Shown: positions 1 to 8,174, counted from the stretch's first letter. The stretch: 9,591 bases of DNA from Azovibrio restrictus (GCA_003252145.1 QKDJ01000016.1:1-9591), one strand, 5' to 3'. Made by a program: numbers and translations. The notes: generated by a model from the letters alone, not told the origin.

Positions 1-630
1 TAACAGTGCCCAGGTTACAACGGATATAGCCGCCCAAGGCCCCACGATGAAACCAAAGATCAGGACGCCCAGTACCGCGCCAACGACTCCTTCCCAGGTT
101 TTTCCCGGACTGACAGAGGGGGCCAGCTTGTGTTTACCGAAGGCTCGTCCGGAAAAATAGGCGGCAATATCAGCCACCCAGGCTATCGATAGAACTGCCA
201 ACAACAACGCGACACCTAGGGCACGAAATTGCACCAAGGCCAGCCAAGCCGGGCATAGGACCACCAGCCCGAGCAACAAGCCTGAAATTCCGGATATGGG
301 CCAGCGATATCTCAGCCACAAGGGCACCAAAATCAGCCAGAACAAGGTCGTCAGGCCATAAAGGATCGACAAGACGGGCTTAAGTTCAGCATTGGGCCAA
401 AACAGCCAGTCGGGCATGAGCAGGGTAAACGCCAGAAGCCCACCACCCACCAAAGCGCCATAAATCACACGCCCTCGCGCCTGCTGTCCAACCAAGGCGC
501 CCCACTCCCAGGCACCGAGTGCAATGACCAGCGCGGTGAATACAGCCCATCCTTGTTGTGGCAGCCAGGTGATGGCAGGCACCAATACCAGCATCAGGAT
601 CAGGGCGGTAATGATGCGGGTTTTCAGCAT
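1..630 (-). CDS. cdsA: Phosphatidate cytidylyltransferase (CDP-diglyceride synthase), 3' part missing
   Basis: This inner-membrane enzyme condenses phosphatidic acid with CTP to give CDP-diacylglycerol, the precursor of phosphatidylethanolamine, phosphatidylglycerol and cardiolipin. Translating the minus strand from the ATG at 630 gives 210 codons with no stop before the window edge; the family is usually about 270 residues, so the C-terminal part, including the conserved CDS signature, lies outside. Visible are several hydrophobic segments (roughly residues 5-22, 28-45, 57-73, 86-105, 114-134, 137-156 and 182-197) and the family block at 151-181, with WVADIAAYFSGR followed by GKHKLAPSVSPGKTWEG. 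The start lies 7 bp after the uppS stop without a clear Shine-Dalgarno sequence, so translation is probably coupled to uppS. It is the last visible gene of the rpsB operon. The identification is secure; the family assignment does not depend on the missing part. Confidence 0.95.
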   Translation of the reverse strand, partial: MLKTRIITALILMLVLVPAITWLPQQGWAVFTALVIALGAWEWGALVGQQARGRVIYGALVGGGLLAFTLLMPDWLFWPNAELKPVLSILYGLTTLFWLILVPLWLRYRWPISGISGLLLGLVVLCPAWLALVQFRALGVALLLAVLSIAWVADIAAYFSGRAFGKHKLAPSVSPGKTWEGVVGAVLGVLIFGFIVGPWAAISVVTWALL

Positions 631-637
631 GGGGATA

Positions 638-1405
638 TCAGGCCTGAGAACCTTCGGCGCCTGTCAGCTGTTCACTGGTTCGGCCGAAACGACGTTCTCG
701 ATGTTGGTAGGAATGGATAGCGTCCTGAAGCGCTGTCTCGCCAAACTCGGGCCACAGGACATCGGTGAAAAAGAATTCGGAATAGGCCAGTTGCCAGAGC
801 AGGAAATTACTGATGCGCTGCTCCCCCCCTGTCCGGATGAACAAATCCGGCTCGGGAGCAAAGGCGCAGGACAGATAAGGCGCCAGATCATCCTCGGTCC
901 ACTGCCCTACGCGCTCCGGATGTTCAAGGGCCAGGCGATTAGCGGCCTGCAACATATCCCAGCGCCCCCCGTAATTGGCGGCAATAGTCAAATGCAAACG
1001 GGTATTTTCTGCAGTCCGCGCTTCGGCATCTGCCACCAGCTGCTGAATTTTCGGCTCGAAACGGGACAGGTCACCAATCACGCGCAGGCGGACCCCATTG
1101 CGATTGAGCTTGTCCACCTCCTGCTGCAGGGCCTTCACGAACAACTGCATGAGGAGGCTGACTTCTTCGGCAGGACGACGCCAGTTTTCCGAACTGAAAG
1201 CAAACAGGGTCAGGTATTCCACACCCTGTTTGATGCAAGCCCCCACCACATCCCGCACGGACTCCACGCCCTTCACATGCCCGGCCACCCGGGGCAGAAA
1301 GCGCTTCTTAGCCCACCGCCCGTTACCATCCATGATGATGGCCACATGGCAAGGTACCGGTTTGACTTCCGGCACCTCACGGGTTGCGCTTTTGAAAAGA
1401 GACAC
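638..1405 (-). CDS. uppS: Undecaprenyl diphosphate synthase (cis-prenyltransferase)
   Basis: This cytosolic, membrane-associated enzyme adds isopentenyl diphosphate units in cis to farnesyl diphosphate, making the C55 lipid carrier for peptidoglycan and O-antigen. The protein has 255 residues (E. coli 253). Conserved catalytic positions are all present: the [16 protein letters not shown] block at 20-35 with D26, N28 and R30; H43; the [11 protein letters not shown] block with F70, S71, E73, N74 and R77; and [11 protein letters not shown] at 192-202 with R191, R197, S199 and E210. The start is GTG at 1405. No in-frame ATG occurs before the catalytic M25-D26, so the only alternative would be a GTG ten codons later. 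The Shine-Dalgarno sequence is weak (AGG about 9 nt upstream). The gene lies 31 bp after frr with no dxr between them, unlike E. coli, and 7 bp before cdsA. Confidence 0.97.
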   Translation of the reverse strand: MSLFKSATREVPEVKPVPCHVAIIMDGNGRWAKKRFLPRVAGHVKGVESVRDVVGACIKQGVEYLTLFAFSSENWRRPAEEVSLLMQLFVKALQQEVDKLNRNGVRLRVIGDLSRFEPKIQQLVADAEARTAENTRLHLTIAANYGGRWDMLQAANRLALEHPERVGQWTEDDLAPYLSCAFAPEPDLFIRTGGEQRISNFLLWQLAYSEFFFTDVLWPEFGETALQDAIHSYQHRERRFGRTSEQLTGAEGSQA

Positions 1406-1436
1406 TCAGTAAGGCCTGGGGGTTTTCAAAGTGGAC

Positions 1437-1994
1437 TCAGACGGCCATCAGCTCGCTCTCCTTCTGAGCGAGCATTTTGTCCACTTCGGCCACGTACTTG
1501 TCGGTCAGCTTCTGGATTTCTTCCTGGGCACGACGCTCGTCGTCCTCGGAGATTTCCTTTTTCTTGACCCCTTCCTTGAGGCCATTGTTGGCATCACGGC
1601 GCAGATTGCGGATGGCCACCTTGGCATTCTCCCCCTCGCCCTTCACCACCTTAGCCAGATCACGACGACGCTCTTCAGTCAGGGGCGGCATGGGGACGCG
1701 GATCACTTCCCCTTGAGCGGAAGGATTCAGACCCAGATCGGAATCACGAATGGCCTTTTCCACCTTGGCGGCCATGGGCTTTTCCCAAACCTGCACACCA
1801 ATGGTACGGGCATCAATCAGGGTCACATTGGCCACTTGATTGACGGGCACCAAGGAACCGTAATACTCAACCTGCACGTGATCCAGAATCCCCGTATGAG
1901 CCCGGCCCGTACGGACCTTGGCCAAATCGTTCTTGAGGGCTTCGATGGACTTCTGCATCTTGCCTTCGGCGGTTTTCTTCATTTCGGCAATCAT
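1437..1994 (-). CDS. frr: Ribosome recycling factor
   Basis: RRF, together with EF-G, splits the post-termination ribosome so that its subunits can be reused. Starting at the ATG at 1994 the protein has exactly 185 residues, the standard family length. The sequence fits the two-domain fold: helical domain I (about residues 1-30 and 105-185) and beta domain II (about 31-104) with [13 protein letters not shown] near 26-38 and the [10 protein letters not shown] turn near 101-110. The conserved ribosome-contacting arginine of the RNLRRDAN segment is R132. A good Shine-Dalgarno sequence (GAGG) lies just upstream of 1994. The frame stays open upstream to 2111, but that extension runs into the 3' end of pyrH and has no family counterpart, so it was rejected. 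The gene starts 11 bp after the pyrH stop, which implies tight co-expression. Confidence 0.98.
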   Translation of the reverse strand: MIAEMKKTAEGKMQKSIEALKNDLAKVRTGRAHTGILDHVQVEYYGSLVPVNQVANVTLIDARTIGVQVWEKPMAAKVEKAIRDSDLGLNPSAQGEVIRVPMPPLTEERRRDLAKVVKGEGENAKVAIRNLRRDANNGLKEGVKKKEISEDDERRAQEEIQKLTDKYVAEVDKMLAQKESELMAV

Positions 1995-2005
1995 GAGGAC
2001 CTCGC

Positions 2006-2722
2006 TCAGCAATACACCAAGGTGCCTTCGTTCTCGCCGCAGACCACGCGCTTCAAGGCACCTTGCTTGAAAATTGAAAATACGTTGATGGGCAGCTTCT
2101 GATCCCGACACAGGGCAAAAGCCGTCGCATCCATCACCGCCAGATTATTGGCAATGGCTTCATTGAAACTGATCTGCTCGTAGCGGGTGGCGGAGGCATC
2201 CTTCTTGGGGTCTGCCGTGTAAATGCCATCCACCTTGGTGGCCTTGAGCACAATCTCGGCACCGACTTCGGAGCCGCGCAAGGCAGCAGCCGTATCCGTG
2301 GTGAAGAAGGGGTTACCCGTTCCAGCGCCAAAGATGACGATCTTGCCTTCTTCCAGATAGCGGATGGCCTTGCCCCGAATATAGGGCTCCACCACCTGCT
2401 CGATATTCAATGCGGACTGCACCCGGGCATTGAGCCCTTTCTGGCGCATGGCATCGGACAGGGCCATGGCATTCATGACCGTAGCCAGCATGCCCATGTA
2501 ATCCGCGGTGGCGCGATCCATGCCGGTGGCGGTACCCGCCATCCCGCGAAAGATGTTACCCCCGCCGATCACCACGCCGATTTCCACACCCAGATCAGCC
2601 ACCGCCTTGATCTCACCCACGATGTCACTGATGGTCTGAGGATTGATACCGTAGGCATCGCTCCCCATCAGGGCCTCGCCGGAAAGCTTCAGGAGAATGC
2701 GCTTGTACTTGGGTGTGGTCAT
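2006..2722 (-). CDS. pyrH: UMP kinase (bacterial type)
   Basis: PyrH phosphorylates UMP to UDP with ATP in the cytosol, feeding CTP/UTP and UDP-sugar pools. In bacteria it is a hexamer of the amino-acid-kinase fold, unrelated to eukaryotic UMP/CMP kinases, typically activated by GTP and inhibited by UTP. The protein has 238 residues (E. coli 241). Visible motifs are the N-terminal [14 protein letters not shown] (7-20) with K12 and S14-G15, the glycine-rich [11 protein letters not shown] (50-60), [10 protein letters not shown] (68-77), the UMP/phosphate-binding [13 protein letters not shown] (134-146) and [10 protein letters not shown] (163-172). The ATG at 2722 has an AGGGAG-like Shine-Dalgarno sequence about 8 nt upstream. 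The gene lies 28 bp after tsf and 11 bp before frr. Confidence 0.98.
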   Translation of the reverse strand: MTTPKYKRILLKLSGEALMGSDAYGINPQTISDIVGEIKAVADLGVEIGVVIGGGNIFRGMAGTATGMDRATADYMGMLATVMNAMALSDAMRQKGLNARVQSALNIEQVVEPYIRGKAIRYLEEGKIVIFGAGTGNPFFTTDTAAALRGSEVGAEIVLKATKVDGIYTADPKKDASATRYEQISFNEAIANNLAVMDATAFALCRDQKLPINVFSIFKQGALKRVVCGENEGTLVYC

Positions 2723-2750
2723 CGTCTAGCTCCCTGGATCTATCAGGAAA

Positions 2751-3647
2751 TTACTTCTGGGCGGCAGCAGCAGCTTGAGCAGCCACTTCAGCAGCAAAGT
2801 CAGTCACCTTCTTCTCGATGCCTTCGCCCACCACGTACAGGGTGAAGCTAGCCACGGAAGCGCCCTTGCGCTTCAACAGCTGTTCCACGGTTTCCTTGCC
2901 ATCTTCGGCCTTCACGAAAACCTGACCCAGCAGAGTGACTTCCTTCAGGAACTTCTGCACGGTGCCTTCAGCGATCTTTTCCAGCATGGCTTCGGGCTTG
3001 CCGGATTCCTTGGCCTTTTCGATGGCCACGCGACGCTCGGTCTCGATCAGGGCAGCGTCCACACCGGAAGCGTCCAGAGACTTGGGCTTGTTGGCAGCGA
3101 TGTGCATGGCCAGATCCTTGCCCAGTTGCTCGTCACCACCTACCAGATCCAGCAGCACGCCGATCTTGGCGCCGCCGTGGATATAGGACAGCAGCTGACC
3201 CTTGGCTTCCACGCGCACGAAACGGCGCAGGGACATGTTTTCACCGATCTTGCCTACCAGAGCGGCACGGGTGGTTTCCACGGTACCTTCGCCCAGGGGC
3301 AGAGCAGACAGGGTATCCACATCGGCAGGAGCCTTGGTGGCTACCAGTTCGGCACAGTTATCCACCAGACCCAGGAAGTCGTCGTTCTTGGCCACGAAGT
3401 CGGTTTCGCAGTTCACTTCCAGGATGGAGCCCAGCTTGGCGTCGCCGGAAATATAGATACCCACCACGCCTTCAGCCGTCACACGGGCAGCAGCCTTGCT
3501 GGCCTTGTTACCCAGCTTGACGCGCAGGATTTCCTCAGCCTTGACCATGTCGCCAGCAGCTTCGGACAGGGCCTTCTTGCATTCCATCATGGGCGCGTCG
3601 GTCTTTTCGCGCAGTTCCTTAACCATGCTTGCGGTGATTTCCGCCAT
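2751..3647 (-). CDS. tsf: Elongation factor Ts
   Basis: EF-Ts is the nucleotide exchange factor that releases GDP from EF-Tu during translation elongation. The protein has 298 residues, slightly longer than E. coli's 283. The N-terminal UBA-like helical module (about 1-55) contains the family block [19 protein letters not shown] (9-27). The EF-Tu contact motif TDFVAKND lies at 82-89 within [14 protein letters not shown]. The rest fits the core and coiled-coil domains, and the tail is alanine-rich. The ATG at 3647 was chosen because family members begin MA-ITA-MVKELR and a GGAG Shine-Dalgarno sequence lies 8-9 nt upstream. The open frame continues 11 codons upstream, but that stretch has no family support. 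The gene follows rpsB after 79 bp containing a strong hairpin that probably sets the S2 to EF-Ts ratio. Confidence 0.98.
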   Translation of the reverse strand: MAEITASMVKELREKTDAPMMECKKALSEAAGDMVKAEEILRVKLGNKASKAAARVTAEGVVGIYISGDAKLGSILEVNCETDFVAKNDDFLGLVDNCAELVATKAPADVDTLSALPLGEGTVETTRAALVGKIGENMSLRRFVRVEAKGQLLSYIHGGAKIGVLLDLVGGDEQLGKDLAMHIAANKPKSLDASGVDAALIETERRVAIEKAKESGKPEAMLEKIAEGTVQKFLKEVTLLGQVFVKAEDGKETVEQLLKRKGASVASFTLYVVGEGIEKKVTDFAAEVAAQAAAAAQK

Positions 3648-3667
3648 CTTGTTCTCCGGAATAAGAT

Positions 3668-3717
3668 CAAAAACGAACAATGGCGGAGCTTAAAGCCAGG
3701 CTTCAAGCTCCGCCATT
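3668..3717 (-). terminator. rpsB-tsf intercistronic hairpin, probable attenuator
   Basis: On the minus strand a perfect 13-bp stem is formed by 3717-3705 (AATGGCGGAGCTT) and 3691-3679 (AAGCTCCGCCATT), with a 13-nt loop that can itself form a short AAGC/GCTT stem. Five nucleotides later comes a run of five T (3673-3669), then the tsf Shine-Dalgarno sequence. This resembles an intrinsic terminator with a slightly displaced U-tract. Because tsf and four further genes lie downstream with no obvious promoter of their own, partial termination (attenuation) or an mRNA-stabilising 3' end for the rpsB message is likelier than full termination. An rpsB-tsf attenuator is known in E. coli; the equivalence is inference. 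Confidence 0.65.
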
Positions 3718-3726
3718 ACAAAGAGA

Positions 3727-4473
3727 TTACTCGGCAGATTCTTCGACTTCGACGAATTCTTCGTCGGAACCGGCAGCCACGATCTCTTGGATCACTTGGC
3801 TACGGCCTTCCAGGATGGCATCGGCCACGCCACGGGCGTACAGACGGATGGCACGGGAGGAGTCGTCGTTACCGGGGATCACGTAATCCACACCAGCGGG
3901 GCTGTGGTTGGTATCGACCACGCCAATCACGGGAATACCCAGCTTGGAAGCTTCGGTCACGGCGATCTTGTGGTAACCCACGTCAACCACGAAGATAGCG
4001 TCAGGCAGACCCACCATATCCTTGATGCCGCCGATGGACTTTTGCAGCTTTTCCAGCTCACGGGAGAAGTCCAGGGCTTCCTTCTTGGACATGCGCTCCA
4101 GATCACCGGCTTCCACAGCAGCCTCCATATCCTTCAGACGCTTGATGGACAGCTTCACGGTTTTGAAGTTGGTCAGCATGCCACCCAGCCAACGCTGGTC
4201 CACATAGGGAGCACCAGCACGACGAGCTTCTTCAGCGATGATTTCGCGAGCTTGGCGCTTGGTGGACACGAAGAGGATGGAACCGCGATTGGAAGACAGC
4301 TTCTTCACGAATTCCATGGCCTCGTTGTACTTGGCCAGGGTCTTTTCCAGGTTAACGATGTGAATCTTGTTCCGGGCACCGAAGATGTAAGAGGCCATCT
4401 TGGGGTTCCAGAAACGGGTCTGGTGGCCGAAATGGACACCAGCCTCCAGCATTTGACGCATGGTCACAGACAT
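3727..4473 (-). CDS. rpsB: 30S ribosomal protein S2
   Basis: S2 is a late-assembling small-subunit protein at the back of the 30S head-body junction and is needed to bring S1 to the ribosome. The protein has 248 residues (E. coli 241). Family blocks are visible in order: [20 protein letters not shown] (5-24), [16 protein letters not shown] (30-45), [13 protein letters not shown] (94-106), the coiled-coil segment at about 107-150, and [12 protein letters not shown] (198-209). The C-terminus (237-248) is short and acidic. The ATG at 4473 is preceded by GGAG (4485-4482) with 8 nt spacing. The open frame extends 11 codons further upstream but through leader RNA structure, so that extension was rejected. 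It is the first gene of the operon, transcribed divergently from map, behind a structured leader that suggests autogenous control. Confidence 0.99.
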   Translation of the reverse strand: MSVTMRQMLEAGVHFGHQTRFWNPKMASYIFGARNKIHIVNLEKTLAKYNEAMEFVKKLSSNRGSILFVSTKRQAREIIAEEARRAGAPYVDQRWLGGMLTNFKTVKLSIKRLKDMEAAVEAGDLERMSKKEALDFSRELEKLQKSIGGIKDMVGLPDAIFVVDVGYHKIAVTEASKLGIPVIGVVDTNHSPAGVDYVIPGNDDSSRAIRLYARGVADAILEGRSQVIQEIVAAGSDEEFVEVEESAE

Positions 4474-4606
4474 TGCAATAACTCCAATTAAGGGTTGAAC
4501 CACCATCCGCCACCAACGCCCCGGTCAGCAACCGAAGCACCCTTAATGGGCGGATGTGAGGATTACCGGGCACAGCGCCCGAATCTCCGCCCACAATGGC
4601 GGAAAC
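4474..4606 (-). promoter_or_regulatory. Structured rpsB mRNA leader with predicted pseudoknot
   Basis: From the predicted transcription start near 4606, the leader of about 133 nt holds three helices. Hairpin 1 pairs TCCGCC (4603-4598) with GGCGGA (4591-4586). Hairpin 2 pairs CGGGC (4581-4577) with GCCCG (4571-4567). Helix 3 pairs CATCCGCC (4556-4549) with GGCGGATG (4511-4504), with a small inner hairpin in its loop (CGGT...ACCG). ATTAAGGGT inside helix 3 (4547-4539) is perfectly complementary over 9 bp to ACCCTTAAT (4495-4487) outside it, which makes an H-type pseudoknot ending one nucleotide before the GGAG Shine-Dalgarno sequence (4485-4482). In E. coli, S2 represses rpsB-tsf through the rpsB leader (Rfam t44 lies in the same map-rpsB gap). 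That S2 is the ligand here is inferred from position. The helices were read by eye, with no folding computation. Confidence 0.7.
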
Positions 4607-4612
4607 TTTTTG

Positions 4613-4642
4613 ATTATAGCAGTCTTCTATAAACCAAGACAA
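4613..4642 (-). promoter_or_regulatory. Extended -10 promoter of the rpsB operon
   Basis: On the minus strand a perfect TATAAT (4618-4613) is preceded immediately by TGC, giving an extended -10 element (TGN-TATAAT). Eighteen nucleotides upstream is TTGTCT (4642-4637), a 4-of-6 match to the sigma70 -35 consensus. The start site would fall near 4606. This is the best promoter-like sequence in the window and sits where the operon's main promoter should be. The discriminator between -10 and start is A-rich (CAAAAA), not GC-rich. Confidence 0.75.
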
Positions 4643-4776
4643 AGGGATCATGCATCTGGCACCTGCTTGAAACCGGGAAAGAAATACACCGGCAAAGGGA
4701 ACCACCTGGCGTGACAAATTGCCGAAGAGGCATCCCTTCCCTTATCCTTTCGCCCTCACAGAACAAGAACGCGCCC
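4643..4776 (+). other. map upstream region, no convincing promoter
   Basis: This is the map-proximal part of the 303-bp gap between the divergent genes rpsB and map. On the plus strand the best -10-like sequence is TATAAA at 4628-4633, just outside this segment and inside the spacer of the opposing rpsB promoter; no good -35 lies at the right distance. TTGAAA at 4667-4672 has no matching -10. The segment also holds a GTG at 4711 in frame with map, preceded by AAGGGA (4695-4700), which gives a possible longer map start. Nothing else is recognisable. Confidence 0.4.
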
Positions 4777-5580
4777 ATGACCATTCACATCAAGACGCCC
4801 GAAGAAATCGAAAAAATGCGGGTTGCCGGCCGACTGGCCTCTGAAGTCCTCGATTACATCCAAGCCTTTGTCAAAGCTGGCACCACCACAGAGGAGCTTG
4901 ACCGGCTTTGCCATGACTACATGGTCAATGTTCAGGGCTGCATTCCCGCCCCCCTGAATTACGCCCCGCCGGGCTACAAGCCCTACCCCTTCTCCATCTG
5001 CACATCCATCAACCACCAGATCTGCCACGGCCTGCCCAATGACCGCCCCTTGAAAAACGGTGACATCATCAATCTGGATATCACCACCATCAAGGAAGGT
5101 TTTCACGGTGACACCAGCCGCATGTTCTGCGTGGGAGAACCTTCCATCCAGGCCAAACGCCTCTGCGACGTCACCTATGAATGCATGTGGATCGGCATTC
5201 AAGCGGTGAAACCCGGGGGCTACCTGGGTGACATCGGCGCCGTCATCCAGAAGCACGCAGAAAAGAATGGTTATTCGGTGGTGCGGGAATTCTGTGGCCA
5301 CGGTATCGGGCGCAAATTCCATGAAGATCCCCAGGTGCTCCACTACGGCAAGGCCGGCACCGGACCCGAACTGGTTCCCGGCATGATTTTCACCATCGAG
5401 CCCATGATCAATGCGGGCAAGGCTGCCATCCGTGAAATGCCGGATGGCTGGACCATCGTGACCAAGGACCGCAGTCTCTCGGCTCAATGGGAACACACCA
5501 TTGTGGTTACCGAAACCGGTTACGAAGTACTCACCCTATCTGACGCTTGCCCTCCTCCCCCTGCCTTCATTACCGCATGA
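4777..5580 (+). CDS. map: Type I methionine aminopeptidase
   Basis: Map is the cytosolic di-metal hydrolase that removes the initiator methionine from nascent proteins whose second residue is small. The protein has 267 residues (E. coli about 264) and the short type I architecture without an N-terminal zinc-finger extension. All five metal ligands are visible: D101 (INLDITT), D112 (FHGDTSR), H175 ([12 protein letters not shown]), E208 (FTIEPM) and E239 (AQWEHTIVV). The substrate-contacting histidine is H84 in CHGLP. Relative to E. coli there is a short proline-rich insertion near 57-70 ([14 protein letters not shown]). The ATG at 4777 matches the family start ([11 protein letters not shown]) but has no clear Shine-Dalgarno sequence; an in-frame GTG at 4711 would add 22 residues of no recognised homology. 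The stop overlaps the glnD start as ATGA. Confidence 0.98.
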   Translation: MTIHIKTPEEIEKMRVAGRLASEVLDYIQAFVKAGTTTEELDRLCHDYMVNVQGCIPAPLNYAPPGYKPYPFSICTSINHQICHGLPNDRPLKNGDIINLDITTIKEGFHGDTSRMFCVGEPSIQAKRLCDVTYECMWIGIQAVKPGGYLGDIGAVIQKHAEKNGYSVVREFCGHGIGRKFHEDPQVLHYGKAGTGPELVPGMIFTIEPMINAGKAAIREMPDGWTIVTKDRSLSAQWEHTIVVTETGYEVLTLSDACPPPPAFITA

Positions 5581-8138
5581 CCGACCTGCAGACTGTCAAG
5601 ACCCTGAGGGACCAGCTCAAGGCAGGTCGCCAGGAACTGGCTCGCCGTTATCAGGAAGAGCCCAATGCGGTGATCTACCTGGACCACCATTGCCAGCTGG
5701 CGGACGACACCTTGATTGCCCTGTGGCAATCCCTGGAGTTTCCACCAGACATCGCCCTGGTGGCGGTAGGAGGCTTCGGGCGAGGGGAGCTTTACCCGGG
5801 CTCAGATGTGGATCTGCTCATCCTTCTGCCTCAGGAACCTGATGAAGAACTGACCTCTCGCCTGGAAAGGCTGATCGGCAGTTTCTGGGACATCGGGCTG
5901 GAGGTGGGCCACAGTGTCCGGACCCTGCCGGAATGTCTGAGCGAAGCCGCAAGCGACATCACCATCCAGACGGCCCTGCTGGAAAATCGTTTGCTGACGG
6001 GCAACGAAACCCTGTACTCAAGCTTCAGCACTTCCCTGAAACAGGCCATGAATCCCCAGGCCTTTTTCAAGGCCAAACGCCTGGAACAGGAAGAGCGCTA
6101 CGTCCGGCACCAGGAAACCCCTTACAGCCTGGAGCCCAACTGCAAGGAAAGCCCGGGAGGGCTGCGGGACTTGCAGAACATCCTCTGGATCGCACAAGCA
6201 GGTGGCTACGGTTCCCGCTGGCGGGACCTGAAGAATCACGGCTTCATCACACAAGGAGAGCTGATCCAGCTCCAGCGTTGTGAAAGCTACCTGCGCCACC
6301 TGCGCATCCGCCTGCACCTCCTGACCAATCGCCGGGAGGACCGCCTTCTGTTTGACCATCAAACAGGACTGGCCGATGCCCTGGGCGTGGAGGCTACGGC
6401 CACCAAGCGGGCCTCTGAAGAGCTGATGCAGGCCTATTACCGGAACGCCAAGACCGTCACCCAGCTCAATATTGTTCTGCTGCAGAACCTGGCCGCCGCC
6501 TTGATGCCCCCGCCTTCGGCGCCACCCCAGCCCCTTAACGAACATTTCCAGATCACGGCTGGCTTTCTCGATGTCTGCCACGAGAAGGTCTTCGAGGAGA
6601 AGCCCGCCGCCCTGCTGGAAAGCTTCCTCCTCCTACAGCAGCACCCGGAGCTAAAGGGCATGACCGCCCGCACCCTGCGCGCCCTGTGGCGGGGACGAGA
6701 CCTGATCAATGCGGGCTTTCGCAAGGACCCTCACAATCGCGCCCTGTTCCTGCAACTGTTCCAGAGCCCCCAGGGCGTGGTCCACGAATTCCGGCGCATG
6801 AACCAGTACGGCATCCTGGGCCGTTATCTGCCCGCCTTTGGCAAGATCGTGGGCCAGATGCAGCATGACCTGTTCCACGTCTACACGGTGGATCAACACA
6901 TTCTCATGGTGCTGCGCAACCTGCGCCGTTTTGCCCTGGAAGAATTCGCCCACGAATACCCCTTCTGCAGCCGACTGCACAATGCCTTCAAGCGCCCCTG
7001 GGTGCTGTATGTGGCTGCCATCTTCCACGACATTGCCAAAGGCCGCGGAGGAGATCACTCCACGTTGGGCATGGAGGATGCACGGGAATTCTGCACCAAC
7101 CACGGGATTGCCCAGGAGGATGCGGAACTGATTGTCTGGCTGGTGGAACATCACCTGCAGATGTCCCAGGTGGCCCAGAAGGAAGACCTGACTGATCCGG
7201 AAGTCATTGCAGCCTTCGCAGCCCGGATGAAGGACAAGCGCCATCTGACCGCCCTCTACCTGCTGACCGTGGCCGATGTGCGCGGCACCAGCCCCAAGGT
7301 CTGGAACAACTGGAAGGCCAAGCTGCTGGAGGATCTGTACCGACTGTCCCTGCGCTGCCTGGAAACCGGCGACACGCCTGAACCCGAAGGGGTCATCCAG
7401 GAACGGCAGGCCGAAGCCCTCCGCCAGCTGCGCTACTTTGCCCTGTCTGACACGGTACACGAACGCCTCTGGAGCCAGCTGGATACGGTCTATTTCCTGC
7501 GCCATACGGCCGAAGAAATCGCCTGGCACACCCGCGCCCTGCACTACCGTACCCAGATCGACAAGCCAGTGATCAAGGCCCGGCTGCACCCTGGTGGAGG
7601 CTTGCAGGTCATGGTCTACACCCTGGACCAGCCCCAGCTGTTCCTGAGCCAGGTTGGTTTCTTCGCCAAGACCGGTTACACCATCGCCGACGCCAAGATT
7701 CACACCACCCGGCACGGCTACGCCCTGGACTCCTTCATTCTTCTGGATGTGGCCAACAACGCCAGCGACCGGGACATGATTCCCTTCATCGAAACGGAAC
7801 TGGCCCGCCAACTGGAATCCGGACAGCCTCCCGAGGAACCTGCATCCGGACGCCTCTCCCGGCAGGTCAGACATTTCCCCATCACACCCGAAGTCCATAT
7901 TCGCCCGGATGAACGGGAGGCTCAGCACATCCTGACCCTGATGGCCGCCGACCGGCCCGGTCTGCTGTTCAATGTGGCCCGCATTCTGACGGAACATGGC
8001 ATTGCCCTGAAAGCGGCACGCATCGCCACTCTGGGAGAACGGGTGGAAGATACCTTCCTGGTGGCAGGATCGGCTCTGGAAAAAAGCCATGGTCGCCTGC
8101 ATCTGGAAAGCGCCCTTCTGGACACCTTGCAGATTTGA
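5577..8138 (+). CDS. glnD: Bifunctional PII uridylyltransferase / uridylyl-removing enzyme
   Basis: GlnD is the primary cytosolic glutamine sensor. At low glutamine it uridylylates PII proteins (GlnB/GlnK), and at high glutamine it removes the UMP, steering glutamine synthetase adenylylation and NtrBC signalling. The protein has 853 residues (E. coli 890) with all four modules. The nucleotidyltransferase domain has [15 protein letters not shown] at 65-79, with D77 and D79 as metal ligands. The UTase-associated helical domain includes SPGGLRDLQ near 192-200. The HD hydrolase domain includes H441 in VDQHILM and the H484-D485 pair in IFHDIAKG. Two C-terminal ACT domains bind glutamine (about 675-750 and 784-853). 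The ATG at 5577 overlaps the map stop by 4 bp and has no Shine-Dalgarno sequence, pointing to translational coupling; a TTG ten codons upstream, within map, is less likely. Both catalytic centres look intact. Confidence 0.98.
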   Translation: MTDLQTVKTLRDQLKAGRQELARRYQEEPNAVIYLDHHCQLADDTLIALWQSLEFPPDIALVAVGGFGRGELYPGSDVDLLILLPQEPDEELTSRLERLIGSFWDIGLEVGHSVRTLPECLSEAASDITIQTALLENRLLTGNETLYSSFSTSLKQAMNPQAFFKAKRLEQEERYVRHQETPYSLEPNCKESPGGLRDLQNILWIAQAGGYGSRWRDLKNHGFITQGELIQLQRCESYLRHLRIRLHLLTNRREDRLLFDHQTGLADALGVEATATKRASEELMQAYYRNAKTVTQLNIVLLQNLAAALMPPPSAPPQPLNEHFQITAGFLDVCHEKVFEEKPAALLESFLLLQQHPELKGMTARTLRALWRGRDLINAGFRKDPHNRALFLQLFQSPQGVVHEFRRMNQYGILGRYLPAFGKIVGQMQHDLFHVYTVDQHILMVLRNLRRFALEEFAHEYPFCSRLHNAFKRPWVLYVAAIFHDIAKGRGGDHSTLGMEDAREFCTNHGIAQEDAELIVWLVEHHLQMSQVAQKEDLTDPEVIAAFAARMKDKRHLTALYLLTVADVRGTSPKVWNNWKAKLLEDLYRLSLRCLETGDTPEPEGVIQERQAEALRQLRYFALSDTVHERLWSQLDTVYFLRHTAEEIAWHTRALHYRTQIDKPVIKARLHPGGGLQVMVYTLDQPQLFLSQVGFFAKTGYTIADAKIHTTRHGYALDSFILLDVANNASDRDMIPFIETELARQLESGQPPEEPASGRLSRQVRHFPITPEVHIRPDEREAQHILTLMAADRPGLLFNVARILTEHGIALKAARIATLGERVEDTFLVAGSALEKSHGRLHLESALLDTLQI

Positions 8139-8162
8139 GAGGCCGCTCCCAGCGGCTTCTCA
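8136..8162 (+). terminator. Hairpin at the end of glnD
   Basis: TGAGAGGCCGCT (8136-8147) and AGCGGCTTCTCA (8151-8162) form a 12-bp stem with one G-U pair around a CCC loop. The stem begins with the glnD stop codon itself. No T-run follows (CACTACC), so this is not a canonical intrinsic terminator; it may protect the 3' end of the message or act with Rho. Its position between glnD and a separately promoted gene supports a 3'-end role. Confidence 0.5.
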
Positions 8163-8174
8163 CACTACCACCTT

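Noticed and set aside
524..1567. 347-codon plus-strand open frame opposite cdsA, uppS and frr
   Set aside because: It spans three conserved genes in antisense and shows no domain.
1995..2111. 39-codon upstream extension of frr
   Set aside because: It overlaps the end of pyrH; the ATG at 1994 gives the exact 185-residue family length and has its own GAGG Shine-Dalgarno sequence.
2775..3998. 407-codon plus-strand open frame opposite tsf and the 3' end of rpsB
   Set aside because: It crosses two conserved genes and their intergenic hairpin, is His/Gln/Gly-rich with no known motif, and reads as an antisense shadow.
3787..4491. 234-codon plus-strand open frame opposite rpsB
   Set aside because: Same His/Gly/Leu-rich antisense composition; it mirrors codon use in a ribosomal protein gene.
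4352..4717. 121-codon minus-strand open frame covering the rpsB leader
   Set aside because: It runs through the promoter and the structured leader into rpsB in another frame; it has no Shine-Dalgarno sequence and no homology that I recognise.
6651..8102. 483-codon open frame on the minus strand opposite glnD
   Set aside because: It lies wholly inside the highly conserved glnD, has no recognisable domain, and its Gly/Gln/Val-rich composition is what the complement of GC-rich codons gives. It is a shadow of codon bias.
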